Assembly (NCBI GenBank): GCA_905214495.1
Contig: CAJMLW010000018.1
Span: 1 to 35,016, forward strand
Direction: 5' to 3'
Source of the DNA: an uncultured bacterium
Lineage (GTDB): Bacteria > Bacillota > Negativicutes > Veillonellales > Veillonellaceae
DNA length: 35,016 nucleotides
In this document: piece after piece, positions 15,137 to 23,436 of the stretch
How positions within the stretch are numbered: position 1 is the first letter of the stretch
Layout: the number at the start of each line of letters is the position of its first letter
The notes under the pieces: model-generated
Told to the model about the DNA's origin: nothing
The model's input: only the letters and a program-made list of their open reading frames with translations
Databases searched by the model: none
Translations under genes and position numbers: made by a program

Positions 15137-15823
15137 ATGATTGAAGAATCCCTTCATAAAATTCAACAACGCATGGCCGATGCAATGGCCAGTGTAGGGC
15201 GTACAGATACGGCGTTGCTTGTAGCGGTTACAAAGAACCATCCTGTAACAGCTGTAGAAGATGTGGCCCGCTTTGGATGCACTCATGTAGGTGAGAATCG
15301 CGTACAAGAGGCAAAAGAAAAACAAATGCTTTATACGGGACCTAAATTGGTGTGGCATTTAATTGGCCATTTACAAGTCAATAAGGTTCGTCAAGCGGTA
15401 CCGATGTTTGATTTGATTCATTCTGTAGATAGCAAAAAGTTGTTAGATGAAATCGAAAAGGTAGCTGCTAAGCATGATAAAGTACAAGACATATTGTTAC
15501 AAGTAAATGTAGCTCGTGAAGCGAGTAAGTCGGGCATGTCTGTAGAGGAATTCCCTGATATACGAGACTATGCTAAGACATTACCGCATGTGCGCGTTAA
15601 AGGGTTAATGTGCATGGCTCCGTTTTTTGAAAATCCGGAGGATGCAAGACCTATATTTAGAGTAGCACATGCTTTGTACGAAGATATGAAAGGGTATTTT
15701 CCTGACGGAGATATACAGTATTTGTCGATGGGAATGACGCATGATTTCGAAATAGCACTACAAGAGGGAGCTAATATCGTACGTGTAGGTACTGCCATCT
15801 TTGGGGAACGTGTATATAACTAA
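15137..15823 (+). CDS. ylmE: PLP homeostasis protein, YggS/YlmE/PROSC family
   Basis: A 228-residue single-domain PLP-binding barrel. The PLP lysine is K33 in LVAVTKNHP; GENRVQEAKEK, WHLIGHLQVNKVR and the phosphate-binding SMGMTHDFEIALQEGANIVRVGTAIFG end are standard for the family. It buffers free PLP and affects amino-acid homeostasis. The start at 15137 has GGGAGG nearby. The preceding 79 bases contain TATAAT at 15084-15089 without a convincing -35 box, so an internal promoter is possible. Confidence 0.94.
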   Translation: MIEESLHKIQQRMADAMASVGRTDTALLVAVTKNHPVTAVEDVARFGCTHVGENRVQEAKEKQMLYTGPKLVWHLIGHLQVNKVRQAVPMFDLIHSVDSKKLLDEIEKVAAKHDKVQDILLQVNVAREASKSGMSVEEFPDIRDYAKTLPHVRVKGLMCMAPFFENPEDARPIFRVAHALYEDMKGYFPDGDIQYLSMGMTHDFEIALQEGANIVRVGTAIFGERVYN

Positions 15824-15864
15824 TCGGGTAAATATAATAGTGTGAGTATATTAGGAGGATTACC

Positions 15865-16359
15865 ATGTCAATGGGAGAACAATGGCAAAAAATCAAAAAT
15901 TTTATCGGCATTAACAATGATGACCGTTATGATTATGATGATGAGTATGAATATGAAGATGATGAGGACTATGCAGAAGACGTGCCACCAGTAGCACCAA
16001 CAGCAGCTGCATCTGAGTTCCATCCACGTAAGGTAGGAGGCACATCCACTATGACACAACGTCCAACAGCCATGAAAGTAGTTGTTATCGAACCTAAGGT
16101 TTTTGAAGATTCTGAAAGCATTACTCATCAATTGCGTGACATGCGTCCTGTATTGATTAATTTTGAAAATACAGATCCTCACGAAGCTGCTCGCATCGTT
16201 GACTTTGTATCTGGTGCAACATTTGCATTAGATGGTAAATTGGAAAAGGTAGGCAAAGACATTTTCATGTGCGTACCTGTTAATGTATCTATTGATTATA
16301 ATAATGAATCTGAAAGTGGAACAACTGAGCAACAAGAATTTAACTGGCAAAACAAATAA
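15865..16359 (+). CDS. sepF: Cell division protein SepF
   Basis: A 164-residue protein with the three-part SepF plan: an N-terminal amphipathic helix for membrane binding (MGEQWQKIKNFIGI), a strongly acidic tyrosine/aspartate linker (about 19-42), and the globular SepF domain from about 68 (KVVVIEPKVFEDSESITHQLRDMRPVLINFE...ARIVDFVSGATFALDG). SepF tethers FtsZ filaments to the membrane. TTAGGAGG precedes the ATG and a TATAAT lies at 15833-15838. It sits in the ylmE-sepF-(proC)-ylmH arrangement. Confidence 0.95.
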   Translation: MSMGEQWQKIKNFIGINNDDRYDYDDEYEYEDDEDYAEDVPPVAPTAAASEFHPRKVGGTSTMTQRPTAMKVVVIEPKVFEDSESITHQLRDMRPVLINFENTDPHEAARIVDFVSGATFALDGKLEKVGKDIFMCVPVNVSIDYNNESESGTTEQQEFNWQNK

Positions 16360-16385
16360 TCCGGTATAGAAGAAGTGGTGATACT

Positions 16386-17174
16386 ATGTTGGGAAAAACA
16401 GTATGTATAGGTGTTGGTGCCATGGGTGGTGCTCTGTTACGCGGCGCACTTGCACAAGGCATATTACAGGCTAGTGATGTATCCATTGTGGTGCGTCGCG
16501 CTGAACATCGCGATGAATTAATTGATGAATTAGGCGTTACAGGTTATATAGACTTGCCTGATATGGTACAATTCGATACGATTATTCTAGCTGTTAAACC
16601 ACAGGTATTACCGTCTGTATTGAGCCAATTAACGTCCGTGAAAGCTGGTGCTACGGTTATATCTGTAGCAGCTGGTGTAACACTAGAGACATTGCGTAAA
16701 GCGTTACCGATGGCGGTTCTGTATCGGGCAATGCCTAATACTCCAGCCTCTATTGGCTGTGGCATGACTGCATTGACAGCGGATAATGATGCTGATACTA
16801 CTTCTGTGGAGGCTTTATTTAACGCAGTTGGTGAAGTAGCTGTGGTCAGTGAAGCTGACCTTGATCGATTAGGCGCCTTGTCTGGTGCAGGTCCTGGATA
16901 TATGTTTGTCATTTTAGATGCCTTGGCTGATGCGGGTGTTCGCATTGGTTTACCTCGTCAATTGGCCATTAAGGCGGTGGCTCAAACGATGTATGGGGCT
17001 GGGAAGATGGCTGTAGATACTGGTTGTCATCCAGCTATTTTGCGCGATCAAGTGACTAGTCCAGGCGGCACTACGATTGCTGGCATTGGGGCTATGGAAA
17101 AAGGTGGCTTGCGCAGTGCTCTACAAGATGGTGTTGTTGCATGCTTATCTCGTTCCAATGAATTGGGGAAATAA
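16386..17174 (+). CDS. proC: Pyrroline-5-carboxylate reductase
   Basis: A 262-residue enzyme for the last step of proline synthesis. The N-terminal dinucleotide fold starts with CIGVGAMGGALLRGAL (7-22). The C-terminal dimerisation/active-site region shows SGAGPGYMFVILDALADAGVRIGLPR and VTSPGGTTIAGI. Its stop overlaps the ylmH start by one base (TAATG). In many Firmicutes a ylmG membrane gene stands between sepF and ylmH; here proC occupies that place. Confidence 0.95.
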   Translation: MLGKTVCIGVGAMGGALLRGALAQGILQASDVSIVVRRAEHRDELIDELGVTGYIDLPDMVQFDTIILAVKPQVLPSVLSQLTSVKAGATVISVAAGVTLETLRKALPMAVLYRAMPNTPASIGCGMTALTADNDADTTSVEALFNAVGEVAVVSEADLDRLGALSGAGPGYMFVILDALADAGVRIGLPRQLAIKAVAQTMYGAGKMAVDTGCHPAILRDQVTSPGGTTIAGIGAMEKGGLRSALQDGVVACLSRSNELGK

Positions 17175-17959
17175 TGGCTGATACTAGTAAATTAATTAGA
17201 TATTTTGAGGCAAGCGGTAGTGGTGAAGAAGCGCGCCGTATGCTTGATTTAGCAGAACAAGTAGTAAAGGGAAAACCATATCGCGTTTGTGATTTTACAA
17301 GTCCGGCCGGTCTTGTTATAGCCGATGCGATTAAGGCGGCCTATCCTGAACTACTCGTTCAATCCTATGGCGGCTATGAAGGGGCGGAACGTATTCGTAT
17401 CGCCTTTGTAGATAGTCATTTTCAAGGTACAGTAGATATGGGCATCGTTCCGTTGAAAGTATCTTGGGATCCACGATTTAGATTGTTAAATCATCGTGAT
17501 GTACTTGGTTCCTTAATGGGCCTTGGCATTGATCGCTCTAAATTTGGCGATATCATCATGGGCCAAGGGGGCGCACAAATTCTCGTGGATAGCGCTGTAG
17601 CAGATTTTGTAGTACAAAATTTTACAAAGATTGCTATGGTTGCTGTATCCGTAACTCCGATGGAGTTAGATGAGATAGCCCCTAAAGAAGAAAAAATAAA
17701 AGAAGTGCGTACTACCGTTGCATCACTTCGATTGGATGCGGTCGCAAGCTCTGGCTTTAGCGTATCCCGTACCAAATTGGTGAGTGCTGTAAATGCCGGT
17801 TTATTGCAAGTAAATTGGCAACCCGCAAAGGGACCATCCCAAGAGGTTAAAGAAGGGGATGTTATCTCTATGCGTGGTCGTGGCCGAATGAAGGTAGAGG
17901 CTATTACCGGTACTTCTCGTAAGGGGCGTATTGGCGTTTACCTTAAACGATTTATGTAA
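17174..17959 (+). CDS. ylmH: YlmH-type S4-domain RNA-binding protein
   Basis: A 261-residue protein. The N-terminal two thirds contain the YlmH fold (RIAFVDSHF, LGSLMGLGIDRSKFGDI); the C-terminal S4 RNA-binding domain (about 185-245) begins LRLDAVASSGFSVSRTKLVSAVNAGLLQVN. Bacillus YlmH has been linked to ribosome-associated quality control on stalled 50S subunits and to division-cluster function. A strong terminator follows, so this is the last gene of the pgeF-ylmE-sepF-proC-ylmH run. Confidence 0.92.
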   Translation: MADTSKLIRYFEASGSGEEARRMLDLAEQVVKGKPYRVCDFTSPAGLVIADAIKAAYPELLVQSYGGYEGAERIRIAFVDSHFQGTVDMGIVPLKVSWDPRFRLLNHRDVLGSLMGLGIDRSKFGDIIMGQGGAQILVDSAVADFVVQNFTKIAMVAVSVTPMELDEIAPKEEKIKEVRTTVASLRLDAVASSGFSVSRTKLVSAVNAGLLQVNWQPAKGPSQEVKEGDVISMRGRGRMKVEAITGTSRKGRIGVYLKRFM

Positions 17960-17969
17960 GCAAATATGC

Positions 17970-17999
17970 AATCGGCTTGATTCATCAAGCCGATTTTTT
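17970..17999 (+). terminator. Rho-independent terminator after ylmH
   Basis: A perfect 10-bp stem (ATCGGCTTGA 17971-17980, TCAAGCCGAT 17985-17994) with a TTCA loop and a T run to 17999. Confidence 0.94.
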
Positions 18000-18000
18000 A

Positions 18001-18050
18001 TACCGCTTATGTATATCTATAGCTCCATATGTAGGTATACATAAGCGGTA
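18001..18050. repeat. 50-nt near-perfect inverted repeat before the tetrapyrrole operon
   Basis: Arms at 18001-18019 and 18032-18050 are complementary over 19 positions with a single G-T wobble; the outer 15 pairs (TACCGCTTATGTATA and its complement) are perfect. The loop is 12 bases (18020-18031). There is no T run after it, so it is not a terminator. It lies between the ylmH terminator and sirC, 24 bases before the sirC start, and could be an operator, an RNA leader hairpin or a small dispersed repeat. Confidence 0.85.
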
Positions 18051-18073
18051 TCATCAATTATGCGAGGTTCATT

Positions 18074-18721
18074 ATGATTTCTGTAACATTAAAAACTACA
18101 ACGGCTGATACCATCCTTTTTGTGGGTGGTGGCGCAGTGGCTGAACGTCGTCTAGCATTATGCTTAGACGAGCCCTGTCAATGCATTGTTATTAGCCCTG
18201 TTATAACCGATCAGATGAAAGCTTGGCATGAGGATAATAGTTTTATTTGGCACAATACTGTATTTAGTGATGACCATATAGACATTGTAAAACAATGTAA
18301 ATTATTGTTTATTTGTACAGATAATACAGCTGTTAATGATTATATCGAAGCTATAGCACGTAATAATGGCATACTAGTCAATCGTGCCGATAATGCTGCA
18401 GCTTGTGATTTCACAGTACCATCAACAATCGATATGGGTGATTTGCATGTTGCCATTAGTGCTAATAATGGGGGACCCCGTATTAATCGTCTTGTGAAAC
18501 AAGATATGATGAATCGTTATAATATATTGCAAATTGCCATACCGAGACTTAAAATTATGAGGGAAGAAGTAAAGTTACTCATTCCTAGCGTAGAGGAACG
18601 TAGCCGTTTTTGGCGGACTCATCTAAGCGAAACTGAATTTCAGGCCATTCTTAAGGGACAGTGGCCATTGATAGAGGAGAAACTACACCATGCAATTAGT
18701 GGTATTAGGACTAAATCATAG
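18074..18721 (+). CDS. sirC: Precorrin-2 dehydrogenase / sirohydrochlorin ferrochelatase-like protein (CysG N-terminal type)
   Basis: A 215-residue protein of the SirC/Met8/CysG-N family. The NAD site FVGGGAVAERRLALCL lies at 16-31, and NRADNAAACDFTVPS at 103-117 carries the acidic residue (D106) in the position of the functionally important CysG aspartate. ISANNGGPRINRLVKQDM is the conserved dimerisation/active-site helix. It oxidises precorrin-2 to sirohydrochlorin; whether it also inserts iron cannot be told. It opens the tetrapyrrole operon and overlaps hemA by 32 bases in another frame, so the two are probably translationally coupled. Confidence 0.87.
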   Translation: MISVTLKTTTADTILFVGGGAVAERRLALCLDEPCQCIVISPVITDQMKAWHEDNSFIWHNTVFSDDHIDIVKQCKLLFICTDNTAVNDYIEAIARNNGILVNRADNAAACDFTVPSTIDMGDLHVAISANNGGPRINRLVKQDMMNRYNILQIAIPRLKIMREEVKLLIPSVEERSRFWRTHLSETEFQAILKGQWPLIEEKLHHAISGIRTKS

Positions 18722-19964
18722 AAGTGCTGCCGTTGAGGTGCGTGAACGTTTCTCGTTTGAAAAAAACGAGGTAGAAAGCGCCTTAAATCGACTCTATGAA
18801 TACGAAAAAATTTCAGAATGCGTCATTCTATCGACTTGCAATCGTACAGAAATTTATGCCGTATTAGAAGATGTACAATCTCCTAAAGCGTATATGTTAG
18901 ACGTGTTAAAGAATTTAAAACATGCCGATACAATTGATGAAACAGCATTTTTCTTCTATGAAGAAAAGGCGTGTATAGATCATTTATTCCGTGTATCTGC
19001 TAGTCTTGATTCCCTTGTGTTAGGGGAAGGACAAATTCTTAGTCAGTTAAAAGGTGCCTATATTGCTGCCTATAGTGCGGGCTTTACGGGAACCGTATTT
19101 AATATTCTATTCCAACGTGCTATTAGCGTTGGTAAAAAGGTACGGACTAATACGGGCATTGCGAATACACCTGTGTCTGTTAGCTATACGGCGGTTAACT
19201 TGGCTGAAGATAGCCTAGATAAACCACTTTCAGAGGCGACAGTTCTCATCTTAGGGGCTGGCACGATGAGTGAGTTGACGGCTACACATTTACAAGCAAA
19301 GGGTGTAAAAACCATATTCGTATCAAATCGAACTTTCACCAAAGCGGAAGCCTTGGCAAAGAAGTTTAATGGACAAGCCATCAAATTAGACAACTATGTA
19401 GAACAAGCGGAGCATGCAGATATTATCATTACATCAACGGGTGCGCCTCATTATATTATTGGTGAAAAGGAGGCTAAACGCATTGCTACATTGCGTCAGG
19501 GCCGACCAATTGTGATGATTGATATTGCGGTACCACGTGATATTGACCCCGTAGTCGCAGATATTGATGGCGTTTATCTATTTAATATTGATGCACTGGA
19601 AAGCGTTGTAGAAGAAAATAAACAACAACGCGAAGAAGAAGCAAAGAGGGCTGAACCGATTATTCACGAAGCTATTGATGAAATACTAGAAAAGTTTAGT
19701 TATTTATCTGTACGCCCAATGATGGCGCTATTGACGGATAAAGCTGACCGCATTCGCCGTCGTGAATTACATCGAGCACTTGCTAAATTACCGGATGTTT
19801 CCGATAAAGAGCGTCGCATCATTGACTCTATGAGTCGTATGATTGTTAGAAAAATGCTAAGAGAACCGATGATTCATTTTAATGAAATCGCCGGCACACA
19901 AGAAGAAGGTTTATATTGGGATTTATTCAAGGATATGTTTAATCTCGAGAAAGAAGGCTCATAG
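18690..19964 (+). CDS. hemA: Glutamyl-tRNA reductase
   Basis: A 424-residue enzyme that starts the C5 route to 5-aminolevulinate by reducing glutamyl-tRNA. The N-terminus MQLVVLGLNHRSAAVEVRERF is typical, and the catalytic cysteine is C50 in STCNRTEIY. LGEGQILSQLKGAY, the NADPH domain (VLILGAGTMSELTA) and a C-terminal dimerisation helix are complete. The ATG at 18690 is within sirC and has AGAGGAGA upstream. hemC follows one base after the stop codon. Confidence 0.97.
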   Translation: MQLVVLGLNHRSAAVEVRERFSFEKNEVESALNRLYEYEKISECVILSTCNRTEIYAVLEDVQSPKAYMLDVLKNLKHADTIDETAFFFYEEKACIDHLFRVSASLDSLVLGEGQILSQLKGAYIAAYSAGFTGTVFNILFQRAISVGKKVRTNTGIANTPVSVSYTAVNLAEDSLDKPLSEATVLILGAGTMSELTATHLQAKGVKTIFVSNRTFTKAEALAKKFNGQAIKLDNYVEQAEHADIIITSTGAPHYIIGEKEAKRIATLRQGRPIVMIDIAVPRDIDPVVADIDGVYLFNIDALESVVEENKQQREEEAKRAEPIIHEAIDEILEKFSYLSVRPMMALLTDKADRIRRRELHRALAKLPDVSDKERRIIDSMSRMIVRKMLREPMIHFNEIAGTQEEGLYWDLFKDMFNLEKEGS

Positions 19965-19965
19965 T

Positions 19966-20904
19966 ATGAGGAACCACATTAGAATTGGAACTCGAAAGAG
20001 TGCTCTCGCTTTATGGCAATCAGAATATGTAAAAAGTGAATTGCAACGCTTATACCCTGGTATTACAGTGGAACTAGTCCATTTCAATACGAAAGGGGAT
20101 CGCATTTTAGATAAGCCACTAGCAGAAGTAGGTGGTAAAGGTTTATTTACTGCTGAATTAGAAGCGGCTATGCATGCAGGTGACATCGATATTGCTGTAC
20201 ATAGTTTAAAGGATATGCCTACGGAATTGCCTGAAGGGCTTACACTAGGGGCCATTTCCAAACGGGAAGTGCCTTTTGATGCATTGGTGAGCCCTAGGTA
20301 CAAGACGTTGAATCAATTGCCAGAAGGTGCTCGCATTGGTACGAGTAGCTTACGGCGTCAAGCGCAATTACTGCATCGTCGTCCAGACTTACAAATCGAA
20401 GTGATTCGAGGTAATGTGCAAACACGTCTTGGCAAAATTGAAACAGAAAATCTCGATGGCGTCGTATTGGCTCAAGCAGGACTTAAACGTCTCGGTTTAG
20501 CTGATAAGATTACACAAGTCTTTACAGCGGATGAAATGATTCCTGCTGTGGGGCAAGGTGCTTTGGCTATTGAATGTCGCAGTGATGATACTGAGATGTT
20601 AGATATGCTTTCAAAAATCGACGACGAACCAACACGCCTTGCCGTAGAAGGAGAACGAAGTTTTCTAAATCAACTCAATGGGGGCTGCCAAGTGCCGATG
20701 GGTGTATATGGAACTGTTGAAAAAGGACAGCTTAATTTGAAAGCGCTCATTGCATCTTTAGATGGTAAAACAGTATATGAAGGAGAATTGTCTGGTCCTG
20801 CTAAGAAAGGGGCTATGTTAGGCAAAAATCTTGCAAAAGCCTTATATGAAGAAGGGGGCAAACACATTGTGGAAGCCCTTGTTAAGGAGGGAATCATAAA
20901 ATGA
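19966..20904 (+). CDS. hemC: Hydroxymethylbilane synthase (porphobilinogen deaminase)
   Basis: A 312-residue enzyme polymerising four porphobilinogens. RIGTRKSALALWQ opens the protein; VHSLKDMPTELPEG and GTSSLRRQAQL bear the conserved catalytic/substrate residues. The dipyrromethane cofactor cysteine is C241 in LNGGCQVPMG. The ATG at 19966 was chosen: an upstream in-frame ATG at 19882 lies inside hemA and gives a non-family extension, whereas GAAGG at 19953-19957 suits 19966. The stop overlaps the next start by four bases (ATGA). Confidence 0.97.
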   Translation: MRNHIRIGTRKSALALWQSEYVKSELQRLYPGITVELVHFNTKGDRILDKPLAEVGGKGLFTAELEAAMHAGDIDIAVHSLKDMPTELPEGLTLGAISKREVPFDALVSPRYKTLNQLPEGARIGTSSLRRQAQLLHRRPDLQIEVIRGNVQTRLGKIETENLDGVVLAQAGLKRLGLADKITQVFTADEMIPAVGQGALAIECRSDDTEMLDMLSKIDDEPTRLAVEGERSFLNQLNGGCQVPMGVYGTVEKGQLNLKALIASLDGKTVYEGELSGPAKKGAMLGKNLAKALYEEGGKHIVEALVKEGIIK

Positions 20905-22415
20905 CAGGTTTAGTATATTTGATTGGTGCAGGCCCTGGAGATTCTAAATTAATCACCGTAAAAGGTAAAGAATGCATTGAACGTGCAGATGTTATCGTAT
21001 ATGACTATTTAGCAGATGCTCACCTATTAGAATGGGCTAGACCTGATGCGGAATTGATTTACGCAGGAAAACAATGCAAGGACCATACTATGCACCAATG
21101 GGAAATCAATGAATTATTGGTGGCAAAGGGGAAAGAAGGCAAAATCGTGGCCCGTCTAAAAGGTGGGGATCCACTCGTATTTGGTCGTGGCGGCGAAGAG
21201 GCGATGGCCCTTCGTGAGGCTGGTGTTCCTTTTGAATTTGTCCCAGGTGTTACATCGCCTATCGCAGCGCCTGCTTATGCAGGTATTCCTGTGACACAAC
21301 GTGCTATGGCTACATCCTTTGCGGTTGTTACTGGTCATGAAGATCCTACTAAATCGGTGTCTGGTATTCACTGGGAAGGCCTTGCAACAGCAGTCGATAC
21401 ACTTTGTTTTGTTATGGGCGTAGGTAATCTACCTACAATTGCTGAGAAATTGATGGCCCATGGCCGTCCTGCTAATACGCCAGTGGCTCTTGTTCGATGG
21501 GGTACCAAACCTACGCAAGAGGTTCTCGTTTCCACACTAGAACATGTTGTGGAAGATGTGGAAAAGGCACAATTAAAGGCACCTGCCATCATCGTTGTCG
21601 GTGATGTAGTTAATTTGCGTGAACAATTGCAATGGTTCGATAATAAACCATTATTCGGTAAAACAATTGTGGTTACACGTGCTCGCTCTCAAGCTAGCAA
21701 ATTCCGCGATATGCTTATGAACCAAGGCGCCAATGTAATCCAAGCAGCAGCTATTAAAACAATGCCTGTAGAATTATTTGATGAAGATAAACGTTTATTA
21801 CATGGTGTAGATCGATATTCTTGTGTCGTATTTACATCTGCTGAAGGGGTACGCTACTTCTTTGATGCATTATACGGAGAGGGTAAAGATGCTCGTTCCT
21901 TAGGTTATGCTAAGGTGTGTGCAATCGGTAGTGCTACGGCTAAAGCTTTGACAAATTATGGCATTACCCCAGATATCATCCCTGTAGATTATAAGGCTGA
22001 ATCTGTTGTAGATGCATTGAAACAGCATGTTAAACCTAAGCATACAGTGTTATTAATTCAACCTAAGAAGGCTCGTGAGGTCATTCCACGTGAATTGCGT
22101 CATCTAGATATTGACGTAGATATTTTGCGCTTGTATGAGACACAACAAGACACATCTCAACAAGAGGCTTTAGTAGATGCGTTGCAACATGGTCATGTTG
22201 ACTATATTACATTTACTAGCTCCTCTACAGTTACCAATACGTTAGATTTATTGGGTGAAGATGCACTTTCACTATTAGCACATACGAAAATTGCCTGTAT
22301 CGGACCTATTACGGCCGCTACTGCTATGAGCGCTGGTTTAAAGGTAGATATCATTAGTCCTGTGTATACGACAGAAGGTCTTGTAGATACAATTGTGAAA
22401 GACTGCGCTAACTAA
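20901..22415 (+). CDS. cobA-hemD: Fused uroporphyrinogen-III C-methyltransferase / uroporphyrinogen-III synthase
   Basis: A 504-residue bifunctional protein. Residues 1 to about 245 are SUMT/CobA: YLIGAGPGDSKLIT for S-adenosylmethionine, ARLKGGDPLVFGRGGEEA, and VPGVTSPIAAPAYAGIPVTQR. Residues from about 252 (GKTIVVTRARSQASKFRDML) to the end are HemD, with FTSAEGVRYFF and TFTSSSTVTNTLDLL. The N-terminal half methylates uroporphyrinogen III to precorrin-2; the C-terminal half closes the ring. The fusion means methylation toward siroheme or cobalamin can directly follow cyclisation. Such fusions are known in Firmicutes and Clostridia. Confidence 0.96.
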   Translation: MTGLVYLIGAGPGDSKLITVKGKECIERADVIVYDYLADAHLLEWARPDAELIYAGKQCKDHTMHQWEINELLVAKGKEGKIVARLKGGDPLVFGRGGEEAMALREAGVPFEFVPGVTSPIAAPAYAGIPVTQRAMATSFAVVTGHEDPTKSVSGIHWEGLATAVDTLCFVMGVGNLPTIAEKLMAHGRPANTPVALVRWGTKPTQEVLVSTLEHVVEDVEKAQLKAPAIIVVGDVVNLREQLQWFDNKPLFGKTIVVTRARSQASKFRDMLMNQGANVIQAAAIKTMPVELFDEDKRLLHGVDRYSCVVFTSAEGVRYFFDALYGEGKDARSLGYAKVCAIGSATAKALTNYGITPDIIPVDYKAESVVDALKQHVKPKHTVLLIQPKKAREVIPRELRHLDIDVDILRLYETQQDTSQQEALVDALQHGHVDYITFTSSSTVTNTLDLLGEDALSLLAHTKIACIGPITAATAMSAGLKVDIISPVYTTEGLVDTIVKDCAN

Positions 22416-22452
22416 TATACTGTCATTATTAAACGGAAGAAGGAAATTTACT

Positions 22453-23427
22453 ATGTACGATTTAACCTATCGTCCTCGCCGTTTGCGCACTTCTCCAGAA
22501 ATGCGTGATTTAGTACGAGAAACAACATTAGATACAACTGATTTAATATATCCATTATTCATCGTTCCTGGTGAAGGAATTAAAAAAGAAATCGACTCAT
22601 TACCAGGACAATACCATTTATCCGTAGACGAAGCGGTAAAGGTGGCGCAAGAGGCTTATGACCTCGGTATTCGTGGTGTAGAAATCTTTGGCATTCCTAC
22701 CTATAAGGATGAACAAGGTTCCTCCGCATGGGATATGTCTCAACCGGTACAACAAGCAATTAAAGCCATCCGTGAAGCAGTACCAAATCTTTTGGTTATT
22801 GCGGATGTATGCTTATGTCAATATACCTCCACTGGTCATTGTGGCATGATTGATCATCATGAAATTTTGAATGATGAAACATTACCTCTATTGTGCAAGG
22901 TTGCCGTTAGCCAAGCACAAGCTGGCGCTCATATGGTGGCGCCATCAGATATGATGGATGGTCGCGTAGGTGCTATTCGTGAAGCTCTTGATGAAGCTGG
23001 TTTCACCAATGTATCTATCATGAGCTATGCTGCCAAATATGCATCTGCCTACTATGGTCCATTCCGTGGCGCCGTTAATTCGGCTCCACAATTTGGGGAC
23101 CGTAAATCGTATCAAATGGATCCGTCTAATCGATTGGAAGCAATGCGTGAAATCGAACTCGATATCGCTGAAGGTACGGATATCATCATGATTAAACCGG
23201 CATTATGCTATTTAGATATTGTTCGTGAAGCGCGTGACCGTTATGAATTGCCATTGGCTGTCTACAATGTATCCGGCGAATATGCCATGGTTAAAACGGC
23301 TGCAGCTGCTGGTCTTATCGATGAACAACGCCTTGTTATGGAAACGATGCTCTCCATGAAACGAGCTGGCGCTAAGATTATCATTACATACCATGCCCTT
23401 GATGTGGCACGTTGGCTTAAGCAATAA
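22453..23427 (+). CDS. hemB: Delta-aminolevulinic acid dehydratase (porphobilinogen synthase), zinc type
   Basis: A 324-residue enzyme joining two aminolevulinates. Schiff-base lysines are K195 (SYAAKYASAYYGPFR) and K248 (IMIKPALCYLDI). The metal segment DVCLCQYTSTGHCG carries C120, C122 and C130, the cysteine set of zinc-dependent enzymes rather than the aspartate set of magnesium types. AGAAGG upstream and a short gap from cobA-hemD support operon membership. Confidence 0.97.
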   Translation: MYDLTYRPRRLRTSPEMRDLVRETTLDTTDLIYPLFIVPGEGIKKEIDSLPGQYHLSVDEAVKVAQEAYDLGIRGVEIFGIPTYKDEQGSSAWDMSQPVQQAIKAIREAVPNLLVIADVCLCQYTSTGHCGMIDHHEILNDETLPLLCKVAVSQAQAGAHMVAPSDMMDGRVGAIREALDEAGFTNVSIMSYAAKYASAYYGPFRGAVNSAPQFGDRKSYQMDPSNRLEAMREIELDIAEGTDIIMIKPALCYLDIVREARDRYELPLAVYNVSGEYAMVKTAAAAGLIDEQRLVMETMLSMKRAGAKIIITYHALDVARWLKQ

Positions 23428-23436
23428 GGAGTGACT

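Noticed and set aside
18001..18050. Reading the inverted repeat as a second terminator for ylmH
   Set aside because: No T run follows either arm, and a complete terminator already ends at 17999.
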